Part shown: piece by piece, positions 48,562-58,788 of the stretch | How the letters are laid out: every line of letters begins with the position of its first letter | How positions within the stretch are numbered: the stretch's first letter is position 1 | Origin: Sorghum bicolor | Lineage: Eukaryota > Streptophyta > Magnoliopsida > Poales > Poaceae | Reading direction: 5' to 3' | DNA: 64,000 nt | Assembly (NCBI RefSeq): GCF_000003195.3 | Contig: NC_012877.2 | Span: 18,933,972-18,997,971, forward strand | Position numbers and translations under genes: made by a program | Notes under the pieces: model-generated | The model's input: only the letters and a program-made list of their open reading frames with translations | Told to the model about the DNA's origin: nothing | Databases searched by the model: none

Positions 48562-50594
48562 ATGAGAAGCTCCCTGCAGCAAGATTCTCAACTCAGAAAC
48601 TTCAAGTCTTCGATCTTCTCCTTACTGGAAGAGATGGCCGTCAACTTAAATGTCCCCGAGGTTAATCCACCTCCATCTTCTCCTTTTCTTTACCACAGCT
48701 CCTTATATTCTTGCAAGTTCATACACTAAGTACTTTCTTTTCGTTTTCTTCTGCCCTTTTGGATCTCCAAATCTAGGAACTGAGTGACAAAATAGTTATC
48801 CCCACTGAACAACCTCACCTCCAATGCTTGGGTCCGATGGGTGATCCAGATCCCACTGACATAATAAACGCCGAGACCAACAGAATTCCGTTCAGGGCTG
48901 AAAATTTTTCTCTAGATCTATGGAAAGATACATTCCGATCTTGGCCAAAACCCACTAAGGGATGGAAGGGCTGGTTTGTGAGAGTTAGTGGGGCTAATGA
49001 GGTGTACTGGGGAGAGCGCAAAATAGACTAGTGCATCAGACTCTCCACTGCTGATATGGAGAAAATTGAGTCGATGATGATAGCAGCCTCATACTTCTAG
49101 TCAGATAACTTCAATGCTTTTATGTTTGGTCATGGCCTGGCTTCCCCTACACTTGTCGATGTCCTTATGCTTACTGACCTAGACATATCAACTGCCGATG
49201 ATGATGGCATTTTTAATCGAAAGCCTGAGCAAAGGTTAGATACCCATAACATCGGCGGTTGGTCAGGATACATCCAGAGGTATCGGCAAACCGGATCAGT
49301 TGGCCAGAGAGAGCAAGCAATTTTCCTGAACATGTGGTTGGACAAGTTTATCTTCTGCGGCCGATCAGTAGGGCCAACTTGTGTTTACCTATCGGCAACC
49401 GAGCGACTAGCCAATGGTCACCGATTCCCTCTTGGCTGATATCTTCTGAGCTCTGCCTATCACCTCCTCCATCAAGTAGCCCAGAAGCTTCTGCTGGGTG
49501 AACCCATTGGCAACTTGGGAGGCCCATGGTGGTTCATCAACATGTGGCTCAATGCCCATATGCACAAGCGCCTACAATGGGACTTCTTTGCACAGCGGTT
49601 TCCTCAGGACATTGCCAAAGATTACGAGTTGGCAGAGGATGAATCGGCAACTCGTTCCCCCCTCAATTTTGGCGAAGCCATCATAGTTCTTCCTGGGACT
49701 GATGTGAATGAGAACCAGATCGGCTGATTCTTCCAAACTTTCTACAACGGTCTTTCTAGGGATCATCGGGCTTAGATGCCTTATGAAGATGAAGAATCTA
49801 GGTTCCCACTTACCTTCCATCCTGTCGATGATGCACTTAACAAAGATAATGACTTGATGATGACAATTATCACCCCAAGGGCAATCCCCGTGAACAACTT
49901 TGGCAGTGGAAAGAATACCAGCACAAGTTATGAATTCTACAACCCATCAACATTATCTCTCCAGTTAGCTTTCGGTCAGTTGCCCATCAAACTTTGTTAT
50001 GCCAATGTGGTCAAGCCAAGGTAGACAATCACCAGCGGTCTTGAATGGATCAGGGTAGCCCAACCCCTGCCAGACACTGATATAGCAGACATCGATCTAT
50101 CAGCCTAGGTCCCAACTTCTTTCATTACCAAATCCTACAAGCTATGGTGGGAAGAATGGAAGGAACAATTGTTCACGGTATCGGTTCATATGTACCGGAA
50201 CATGATTGACCCTGAGCATGAGATTCCCAATGACGTTGTAAGTTCCCTTCCAATACCCAATTCTTTCTTCACTTCTAACTTCATCGGTAACTCACTTCTT
50301 GATTTTAACAGGTCGATGATCCAGCACCTCAATGAGCAGAAGTGGGCGGCCGTTCAATCTCCATCTAGTGTCTCCGGTTTCCCTAGTCGGCCACAACGCT
50401 CCTAGTCTAGCAGTTCTGATGCACCAAGGTGTTCGTTTCAGGAAGATGACGACCAAGAGATCAAAGACCACTCCATCGGTTGCTGCTGCTACTCTGGCGC
50501 AAGCTTTCAAGGTAAAGACCTTTAATTAATTCCTGTTATACCGATTTTGATCTTTACTTATATTATCCTTTCAGGGTGCATCGACCACGACTGG
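48562..50594 (+). pseudogene. Plant mobile domain (PMD) gene relic, antisense in element D
   Basis: Exons by eye: 48562-48660 (MRSSLQQDSQLRN), 48777-50237, 50312-50511 and 50575 onward, cut by element E at 50594. Introns are GT-AG. Exon 2 shows aminotransferase-like/PMD features: RAENFSLDLWKDTFRSWPK, VGPTCVYLSATERLA, GEPIGNLGGPWWFINMWLN and YKLWWEEWKEQLF. Seven in-frame stops interrupt exon 2 (49029, 49098, 49437, 49725, 49773, 50022, 50106), yet its frame never shifts over 1461 bases. Exon 3 has a one-base shift near 50330. PMD proteins occur both as host genes and in transposons; here the position beside an LTR argues for the latter. Confidence 0.75.
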
Positions 50595-51793
50595 TGTTGA
50601 CACTAGCTAACACCACTTAGATACTAGGTTGTCATCCCCAGCATGGTGCCAGAGTGTACAAAGGTATTTATAAATGTAAAGGCTCTCTAGAAAATAATCT
50701 ATTCTATCCGCAAGCGCACAGATAAAACACCTCATTGTAGCATTTCACCAGGATAAGTATTCCAGGTATCGTTATTTATAATTTTGCTCAAGAGAACTAA
50801 GGAGATTAAGTTAAGGGCAAAATCTATCAAAGCATAGACTAGAGATAAACTTGCAAGAACATGATTACTAATGAGAAACTCGTCACACAGTCACTTACTT
50901 TAGGAGGGGGTAAATCATAAAGATAATGATAATGAATAATAAGTTCAAGTGATAAATAACACAACGATTAGAAAATAGACTACTCCTCATATATATAGGT
51001 GATGTCAGATTAGCTAGAGAATGGATTCTAAGTTATCTACTAACTACTAAGTCATAATCTACTCTAGTTATCTACAAGATCATATATAGCATAAAAGACT
51101 CTTCATTCATGTATAAGGAACATTGATAAAGTAAATCAGAGCATCGCACGACTTACTCCACAATACCGGTTCTGCCTGTCCTATCAACGGAGGGTGGACT
51201 ATATAAGAATCAATGAAGCTGTCACTATCGCGAACTACCACACAACCCGGCCAATATGATACATTTGCAGATAAATAACATCTAAGCACCACGCTCACAT
51301 GTGATCTATCACCTAACTCCCTCGCGTCAAGAGCTAAGCGCTTTGCAAACTTATACATAAACTCATTATCAATCATAACTATATCAAATATAGAACTAGA
51401 GCAAACCGATATAGATTGTATGGTCTAGATTGATCCTTTAGGTCGGTGGAGTTTAGCCCCGAAGCAGAGTCCTGATGGGACTCCAACCCTGGGCGGGTGC
51501 CCAAGGGGGGTGGGCGGCCGCCCTGCCCCCGAGCCCGATTCCCTTCTCGTTCGTTCCCGTGGTTTCTGGACTCTTCTAGATTGAGGAAAATTGCGCGGCA
51601 CGTAATTATCTCGTTGTAAACATGACATGTGGGCTTTCTCTCCATATTCTCTGATAACCCCCTGCAGAAATAGATAAACACCAAAGCTCGTGGAATTCTG
51701 TCAGATAAAACCCTAATTCTAGATGTTTGTTTCATATTGATCCTTTTCCATGTTTATTTGATTATTAATTTTAGTACTTAAGGACCGTCAACA
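50595..51793 (-). repeat. Element E 3' LTR
   Basis: Plus reading starts TGTTGACACTAGC and ends GGACCGTCAACA (1199 bases, inverted ends TGTTGAC/GTCAACA). The minus-strand polypurine tract adjoins at 51794. Confidence 0.9.
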
Positions 51794-51807
51794 AACTCCC
51801 CCAAGCT
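51794..51807 (-). other. Element E polypurine tract
   Basis: Minus strand AGCTTGGGGGAGTT, abutting the LTR. An identical 14-mer is at 53258-53271 and an 11-base part at 55709-55719. Confidence 0.85.
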
Positions 51808-53257
51808 TACCCTTTGCTCGTCCCTGAGCAAACAGCTAAACTCAGATGGATCAGGAGTTGCTTTGATGTTTTCTATCCTGACAGGCACACATGCTTTTAT
51901 AAAATTTTCTTCCAGATTAGAGTGAAGTGTTATGGAGTTTAGAACCTGTACTTAAGTCTTAAGTAATTGAAAGACAAAATAGTTAAGTCAAGCACTATTC
52001 CTCCTGTCTATACTTCACCTTTGTTCTAGAGTTTTTTATAAGTTTTCAAAATAAAACTCAGAGTTCCCAGCAATAATTCTCTCAAGTCTCTTTATATGTA
52101 GTATTTGTGGATCCCTACCATAATGTCACTTACCTATAGCTAATGGAATATTTAACTGGAGCTCATAGGAGTGAAAACAGCTCATACATATGTTGTCTAA
52201 TCGAGCCATGGATCCAAAGGAACTCAGCATATAATTAAATTAAGATGTGCATGTGTGGTGGAGTAAATGATAGTGGTGGTGATAATAAAACTTAGTTCTC
52301 ATTGCTCCTCATATCGCTATCTCTCCTTCTCTTTGATCTTTGCTTTGGGAGAACATGGGCTATCTTTTTCTTTTCTTCTTTTTTTTTCAGGTGGGTAGTA
52401 GATACCCCTAATTCTACTGTCGGACACTTGTCCATTTTTTTCCACTCAAGTGGGCATCTTTGTACCCCTAATTCTACTCCGGACACTTGTCCATTTTTAC
52501 CTCTCGTCTCACTCTTTTTCTTTCTTTTCCGAGGTTCCGGGCACTTTCCCCTTTTTATTTCCTCGCATATTTTTGCATAACCCATGCCTCTTCTACATTG
52601 AATCTTTTTAGAGAGAGAGAATAACAATACTTGGGACAGTGAGTGATAATATTTTTAGCAATTTTAATGAATGGTGATGGATGGTGTAGTAGATGTGTGC
52701 AAGTGAATATCTTAATTTAACCACATGAAAAGCTCCTAAGGGTCTACACAGCTCGATCAAACTCAATGTGAATATAGTAAATGATGTTATAGGAAGTATG
52801 GCTGTGGTAGGTAGTTTGTTACTAGGAACTCATCATGTGATTTGTAAGTTTCAAAATAAATCTCCAGAACTTAGTGTAGTAGGAACAAGATAAACAGCAG
52901 CTCAAACTTTATATTATGTCCTTCTCTTACCTAGACTTTAGTTTTTGTAATTCCTGGAAGAACTCTAATATAAAAGCTAGGTGCTTGAAAGTAAGCAAAC
53001 AGAGCAACTGTTCATCATTTCCATCATGCATCTTTTTGGTCTTTTTATTTTTCTAGAGATTAAACTTAACAGAAAAAATAAAGCACACTTATCTACACAC
53101 TCTTTTTATTTTGTTTTCATATTTATAGAATGCAGTAAATTAAAGCAAGAAAATATTTATTGGGTTTTCTAAGTTTTTTCTCTTTAAGATAAAATACTAA
53201 AACAGAAAGGAATAAGTAAGAAGAGCAAATAAAAACTTACTTGGTAAATTGGGGAGG
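51808..53257 (-). other. Element E 3' untranslated region
   Basis: AT-rich and noncoding. It contains a two-copy tandem repeat (52403-52440 and 52463-52498, period about 60; shared words TACCCCTAATTCTACT and CGGACACTTGTCCATTTTT) and a short GA repeat near 52611. I see no RT or integrase remnant in it. Confidence 0.6.
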
Positions 53258-53274
53258 AACTCCCCCAAGCTGGA
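53258..53274 (-). other. Element E internal polypurine copy, distal
   Basis: Minus strand TCCAGCTTGGGGGAGTT. Fourteen bases equal the LTR-adjacent tract and the match stops exactly at the LTR border; it lies just past the accessory ORF stop. Confidence 0.6.
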
Positions 53275-53528
53275 TGTTGATGTCGATCTTACCCGATGTT
53301 CTAGAACCGCATTATGGTTGTGATGTTATCGTTCATTGTTGTTGTATCTTGTCTCAGCTCTTGTAATGCAGCGGCATGGTCCTGGTTCCATTTTTGTTGC
53401 TCTTCCAGGAGTCATCCATGTTCTGCTTGCGTGTTCTGGATGTCGAGGAGGGTGTTGTCGGTACGGGTGAAGAAAGCACCGGCCTCTTGATAGTAGTCAT
53501 TCGTGAAAGTGTAGGAGGCGTCGGAGTA

Positions 53529-54845
53529 TCATCCTGCATCAAATTGGGGCGGAGGTCTGGATCTTGAAGCTCCATATGGATCAGTGGAGTACCTGCCTGT
53601 ATGAAAAGGCGGGTTTGTCCACTGGTGATCTTGGCTCTCCGGCCATGTCTCCTCTGTTGGCTCTTGTGATTGCGCATATCGGACCCATGGGTCTCGAAGG
53701 ACTCTAGGGTTGTAATCACAATAATGCAGATGCGTTGCTTCTTCTGGCCCGGGATCAGTTCCATACCAGGTGCGTTCTCGATGGGTGGTCATCCTTTCAG
53801 ATGCCACTCGCTGTGGAGCCCTCTGATTCACCGGTGTTGCTGCAATCTCAATCAAAAAATTTTGAACAACGTAGAGGCCAAGGTTCGGGTTAGGTAACCG
53901 AATCTTGCCTTGATCATCATATAGCATATACATTATGTTCCCCTCTTTCTTTAACTTCCGAGTCTGTCTAAATGTGTCATAGCCATGATAAATTCTTAAC
54001 TCATCTATGAAGTCCAATGATGAGTTTTCTAGCAAATAAAGATTAAAGGCTAGACGAGTGATAAGTGAAGTACATCCTACTGGTCCCTGAAGACTAGGTA
54101 CACTAAGCCAATGTGAAACTAAAAGTGTAACAGGTGAAGTAGGTACTTTATTAATAGCAGCATATAAAAGTTGTAAATCTCCTACTCTTACTTTCCGAAT
54201 ATCATCACGATAGAAAAGATTGTACCCAAGCCATTTGTGGAACATCCTAAGAGTGGGGTGTTCCATGTCACTGGTTCGGGCTTGACTATAAAAATTATCT
54301 CTAGATATTTCTTTCCAAAACTGGTGTCTCTCAAAATTGGGTAAATCGGAGTCAATGTTCACGATGCATCTTGAAGAGAAACCAAGATGGTCGCTTAGTT
54401 CTCTCCAAGACAACATAATCTCCTGTTTGAACATCCGAAAAACAATTCCCCCCTCATAATATTGTAATGTGCAAAGAAATTCGAGGGTGAGAAGACGAGA
54501 ACCCAGCTCAGTTATATTCCAAAAATTTGTCCAACCTATCATTTGGAAATTTAAGTCAAATTCAGTGTCCATACCTGTTTCTTGTAGTAAGATTGGGTCA
54601 AGAGTAGGGGTGTGAATGAAATCTTTGTTCTTCAATTGCTGATAGACTTCTTTCTCTCTTCGGGTCTTCAGTCCAAGGTCTCCTATCTTGAGAAGGACCT
54701 TGACTTGCTGACCTGATGAAGATGACGGAGCTTGTGTGGGTGTCGGGTCGACGCTCATCTCTGATGGGTGTGAGGAGTGTCGGGCTGAACTCCTTGTACC
54801 AATGTTCTTGAGAGCCTTCCCTACGTTCTTCACTTTCTTAAACAT
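53529..54845 (-). CDS. Element E accessory ORF (ATHILA ORF-1 type)
   Basis: 438 residues, open. I chose the ATG at 54845 (MFKKVKNVGKALKN) because it lies one base after a strong acceptor (TTTTGTTTACAG); the frame upstream to 54872 is probably intronic. After a Ser/Pro-rich N-terminus, the body has IGWTNFWNITELGSRLL, TLQYYEGGIVFRMF and WRELSDHLGFS, typical of the Arabidopsis retrotransposon ORF-1 family. The C-terminus is polar and Pro-rich. I see no convincing membrane segment. In Athila elements the gene at this place is often called envelope-like; its function is unproven. It is intact although the element lacks RT and integrase. Confidence 0.78.
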   Translation of the reverse strand: MFKKVKNVGKALKNIGTRSSARHSSHPSEMSVDPTPTQAPSSSSGQQVKVLLKIGDLGLKTRREKEVYQQLKNKDFIHTPTLDPILLQETGMDTEFDLNFQMIGWTNFWNITELGSRLLTLEFLCTLQYYEGGIVFRMFKQEIMLSWRELSDHLGFSSRCIVNIDSDLPNFERHQFWKEISRDNFYSQARTSDMEHPTLRMFHKWLGYNLFYRDDIRKVRVGDLQLLYAAINKVPTSPVTLLVSHWLSVPSLQGPVGCTSLITRLAFNLYLLENSSLDFIDELRIYHGYDTFRQTRKLKKEGNIMYMLYDDQGKIRLPNPNLGLYVVQNFLIEIAATPVNQRAPQRVASERMTTHRERTWYGTDPGPEEATHLHYCDYNPRVLRDPWVRYAQSQEPTEETWPESQDHQWTNPPFHTGRYSTDPYGASRSRPPPQFDAG

Positions 54846-55708
54846 CCTGTAAACAAAAGTTGGCAAAAACACAACTAGTGGAAAATGTGAGAGAAAATGT
54901 TAGTGGTCAGCTGCCCGGAATGTCAGCAGTCCAGGGGTTAGTCGTTCAAGACAAAATTCTATTTTGGCAGAACCTCCCCCTAAACAACTTTTACTTCTGC
55001 TTAGACAGCGGGATCACTACTTACTAGGTGATACTCACTCTCTTGCGAAAACTTCTTTCCCACTCTTCTCTTTCTCTCTACTCTCTTCTCACTTCACTAC
55101 AAGAGCTCCTTCTGGAAACTGATACTTGTGTGGTTTTCTGGAGTGCTTGTGTGAAGAAGATGGAGGTAGAAGGTGGCTATTTATAGAAAGAAGAGGGAGC
55201 AGGGCGGGCGCCCTTGGTAGGTGGACGGGCGCCCACTCCTGATGTCTATCCTGGGTGTGCCTCCTCCACATGCTTCCTTGCTTTGATCTCACGCAGGATA
55301 ATATTGTGTTGGTGGTGGTTGGACGGTGGAAAGATGTCTGGTGAGTGGAAACATATTGGTCGATGAAATTATGTGATGGGATGTATGTGAGGTGTGGTGT
55401 ATGACATGTGGGACCCAGGGAGTGTGGGTCATGCTTCTAGAAGGTTACTATCACTAAATATAATGTAGGAAAATCTATGAGAATTAAAACTTAGTTGAAA
55501 AGATAATGGAAAATATTTTTGTGCCTCCACAATAATTAATAAATATGGGTTGTTATACTCCATGAATATTATTTATATGGGTCTTTTGATTATTATAATA
55601 ATGCTATGGATGATGCAAGAATTAATTATGCAAGAATTTAAATATGAGAAAATTAATAATGCGGATAAATACCGATTTACCTCCCGGTGCGGGTTTGGGA
55701 TTTTTAGG
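54846..55708 (-). other. Noncoding spacer before the E accessory ORF
   Basis: AT-rich stretch without coding sequence; its end works as a 3' splice site before 54845. The missing pol genes should lie on its upstream side. Confidence 0.55.
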
Positions 55709-55722
55709 TCCCCCAAGCTGGA
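55709..55722 (-). other. Element E internal polypurine copy, proximal
   Basis: Minus strand TCCAGCTTGGGGGA, identical over 14 bases to part of the distal copy (53261-53274); it follows the protease stop by 12 bases. Confidence 0.6.
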
Positions 55723-55734
55723 CCTCCAAATCTT

Positions 55735-56634
55735 TTAATCTTCTGAATTACCTTCCTCTAGAGATGGTGTCTCCAGTGGTTCTTCATGAACTTCCTTCAC
55801 TGTAGAGTCTCTCTCTGGTCTGGGTTTGAATGTGAAGTGTTCTTCTTGTCCGTTTATGTTGAACTTGATTTCTCTTTTCCCGACATCAATGTGGGCATTG
55901 GCAGTGCTCAGAAATGGCCTTCCAAGGATGATGGACACTTTTGAGTCAGGACTCATGTCCAGTACTACAAAGTCTACTGGCACAAGGAAATCTCTGATCT
56001 TGACTGGAATGTTCTCGGCGATACCCAACGGATGTCGAACCGATTGATCCGCTAGTTGTAGACACATTGATGTTGGTTCTAGGGTCGCATGCTCAAGCTT
56101 TTTGTAGACTGATGCTGGCATCATACTGACACTTGCTCCGAGATCACAAAGTGCATTGTTGAAGTGTTGGTTTCCGATCGAGCAATCAATAGTGGGGCAT
56201 CCTGGATCTTCCTTCTTCTTTGGTGGTTTATTAAGGATGGCCGCACTACGTTCTTCTGTCAGCTTGATAACCTCAGTGGTGGGTAGTGGTCTCTTCTTGT
56301 TAAGAATATCTCTGATGTACTTTGCATATGTAGGTGCCTGTATGACATCGAGCAGAGGTATGTTGACATATAATTTCTGAATGGCCTCTACAAACTTACC
56401 AAACTGCTCATCCGACTGCAGTCCTCTGTTTCTTCTGGGAAATGGCAAATAGTTGGTGTCGTAAAAATCTTTCCTCATTTCTCCAGTTCTTGGTGGTTGC
56501 AGCAGATCTTCTGCTTCAACTGGGCTTTCTTCTTCTATTACTGCTGGTTGCACTGGTGCTGATGTTCGTTGTTTCTCTTTTGGGTATGGGGGATCTCTGG
56601 TGGCTTTGCCTCCTCTAGTAGTTATATTCTTTAC
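55735..56634 (-). pseudogene. pro: Element E protease
   Basis: In frame with gag after an amber codon (56635-56637). Pro-rich linker, then ACTIVE-site region ALCDLGASVSMMP (about 56150-56110), where DLGA replaces DTGA as is common in Athila-type proteases. SIILGRPFLSTANAHIDV follows. The frame ends at 55735, before any RT sequence. Counted as a relic because its upstream connection is broken and nothing of pol follows. Confidence 0.8.
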
Positions 56635-57682
56635 CTACTCAATGTTAGTAGCAACAGGCAGTGCAGCAGCTAACTTTATTAATTTAAGCTCTACCCGTTT
56701 ATTAAGAGTGTTTTGCTCATCAAAGGCAGTTAATAGAAAATCCATTTTATTGTGTATATCTTTTAGAGATGATTCATTTGTATCTAGCCTTTGTTTAACT
56801 TCATCATTAATTTTAGTTTGTTGAGCAATTATCTCTTTTAATGAAAATTGCTTGAAAGTATTACCTGAATTCATACCTTTGCTATTGGGTTGACTCGAGG
56901 TAGGCTGATATTTGTATGCTGTCTCAATGGCCCTTTGATCTTCTTTGAACTTGGTCCTCTGGTCAATCCAATGGAGCAAATTTTTCATCTTAGTTGATAA
57001 TGCATTTACTTCTTGTGGTATTTCTTCAGTTTGATGACATTGTTGAGCTTTATCTTGGAACCAGCTTTGGTTTTCTGCTATCTTATCCAAAAGTATCTCC
57101 AATTGTAAGCTCCAAAAATGATCCTTTAGCAGATGCATCTAGGCACTCACGAGCCTTCTGGGTTAATCCATGGTAGAAGGTCTGCATAAGTAACCATGAG
57201 GCCATTCCATGGTGAGGACAATCTGATATGTATCCTTGAAAACGCTCCCATGCTTCTGAAATGGCTTCTGTCTTCTGTTGTTGGAAACTGACAATAATTC
57301 CTCTTAAGGCAGTTGTTTTGCCTATATGGAAAAACTTTGATAGAAAGGCATCTGACAAGTTCGTCCAGTTGTTGATGTTATCTTGATGAGTGTAGAACCA
57401 CTTCCTCGCTTTTCCTTCTAGTGAGAATGGAAAAAAGCAAAGTAGTATGACGTCTTTGTTAACTCCGTTGATGTGGATTGTGCTTCCAATCTCTAAGAAA
57501 TTCTGCAAGTGTGCACTAGCATCTTCGTGTGCCTTTCCACTGAATTGTGTAGCTTGCACCAAATTGATGAGGCTTGACTTGAGCTCAAACTCGGGTACTC
57601 CTTCTTCTACTGCAAATCTTGGACCAGTTGGAATGTTCTCAAGGCTTGGAGCAGAGAATTCTTGTAGGGTCTTTTGTGCCAT
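56635..57682 (-). pseudogene. gag: Element E gag
   Basis: The ATG at 57682 (MAQKTLQEFSAPSLEN) opens a frame with the Athila-type capsid region (FLEIGSTIHINGV, GKARKWFYTHQDNINNW, FLSKFFHIGKT). A one-base shift near 57090 leads into the second frame (DKIAENQSW), which has a long charged helix and ends at a TAG (56635-56637) in frame with the protease. No zinc knuckle is visible. Confidence 0.8.
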
Positions 57683-57780
57683 AGCTTCAGCAATTGGTAG
57701 CTAGCTTCTTCTTTCTTTCTTGATTGCTTTGGTTCTGATGATGAAGAGTTGAATGTACCCAAAGTCAATCCTGATATACC

Positions 57781-57987
57781 CTGTATAAAAATATAAACAT
57801 AGAAAAACAACAGGGTGAACCTACCAAAGCAAAGGTGCCTTGTTATGATTTCTCACTTAGTAGCTGTTTTTAAGCAATTATTTCTCTATAGTCTAGTCTA
57901 ATATTTTATATGAATAACCTTGACTGATTTTCTAACTTTCTTACCGTTCCTATGTATTTTACCCTTTTGTTCCCCTTTATGACTTAC
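57781..57987 (-). other. Putative leader intron of element E
   Basis: Minus strand: GTAAGT donor beginning at 57987, 10 bases beyond the primer site, and a pyrimidine-rich ATATTTTTATACAG acceptor ending at 57781. The 207-base intron would lie between primer site and gag, about 100 bases before the gag ATG. Confidence 0.5.
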
Positions 57988-57996
57988 TTATGAGAT

Positions 57997-58014
57997 TCCC
58001 CGGCAACGGCGCCA
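57997..58014 (-). other. Element E primer-binding site (Asp tRNA)
   Basis: Minus strand TGGCGCCGTTGCCGGGGA, the known Athila-type complement of the Asp tRNA 3' end; eight bases from the LTR. Confidence 0.88.
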
Positions 58015-58022
58015 GAAATGCT

Positions 58023-58788
58023 TGTTGACACTAGCTAACACCACTTAGATACTAGGTTGTCATCCCCAGCATGGTGCCAGAGTGTACAAAGGTATTTATA
58101 AATGTAAAGACTCTCTAGAAAATAATCTATTCTATCCGCAAGCGCACAGATAAAACACCTCATTGTAGCATTTCACCAGGATAAGTATTCTAGGTATCGT
58201 TATTTATAATTTTGCTCAAGAGAACTAAGGAGATTAAATTAAGGGCAAAATCTATCAAAGCATAGACTTGAGATAAACTTGCAAGAACATGATTACTAAT
58301 GAGAAACTCATCACACAGTCACTTACTTTAGCAGGGGGTAAACCATAAAGATAATGACAATGAATTATAAGTTCAAGGGATAAATAACACAGTGATTAGA
58401 AAATAGACTACTCCTCATATATATAGGTGATGTCAGATTAGCTAGAGAATGGATTCTAAGTTATCTACTAACTACTAAGTCATAATCTACTCTAGTTATC
58501 TACAAGATCATATATAGCATAAAATACTCTTCATTCATGTATAAGGAACATTGATAAAGTAAATCAGAGCATCGCACGACTTACTCCACAATACCGGTTC
58601 TGCCTGTCCTATCAACGGATGATGGACTATATAAGAATCAACGAAGCTGTCACTATCGCGAACTACCACAGAACCCGGCCAATAGGATACATTTGCAGAT
58701 AAATAACATCTAAGCACCACGCTCACATGTGATCTATCACCTAACTCCCTCGCGTCAAGAGCTAAGCGCTTTGCAAACTTATACATAA
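58023..58788 (-). repeat. Element E 5' LTR, truncated by element F
   Basis: Plus reading starts TGTTGACACTAGC and follows the 3' LTR to ...ATACATAA, equivalent to 51360, where element F enters. The remaining 433 bases must lie beyond the window. CATAA (58784-58788) is the presumed target duplication of F. Confidence 0.9.

Larger units (their letters stand above)
47892..50594 (-). mobile_element. Element D: minus-oriented LTR element with antisense PMD gene (3' part)
   Basis: Seen are the 3' LTR (split, with its outer piece at 12364-12976), the polypurine tract (48047-48062, minus strand AAATTGGGGGGCATG) and an antisense gene close to the LTR. Element E then enters and the rest lies right of the window. 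Gene placement and direction copy those of element A, suggesting the Tat lineage, but no gag or pol is available to prove it. Confidence 0.65.
50595..58788 (-). mobile_element. Element E: Athila-type element lacking RT, RNase H and integrase
   Basis: Minus-oriented. The 5' LTR is cut by element F; the 3' LTR is complete. The primer site matches the Asp tRNA 3' end, as in Athila. Gene order is gag, protease, accessory ORF of ATHILA ORF-1 type, 3' LTR; no RT, RNase H or integrase remains between protease and accessory ORF. It is therefore non-autonomous. The LTR copies differ at roughly 18 of 766 comparable bases by eye. The five bases before the 3' LTR are ACTGG; the other flank is out of view. 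Confidence 0.88.

Noticed and set aside
48562..50594. PMD gene as a host gene hit by retrotransposons
   Set aside because: It lies directly inside a 3' LTR and polypurine tract, antisense to the element, in the same slot as the A antisense gene.
52403..52498. Two-copy 60-base repeat as a CRISPR-like or satellite array
   Set aside because: Only two imperfect copies within the E untranslated region.
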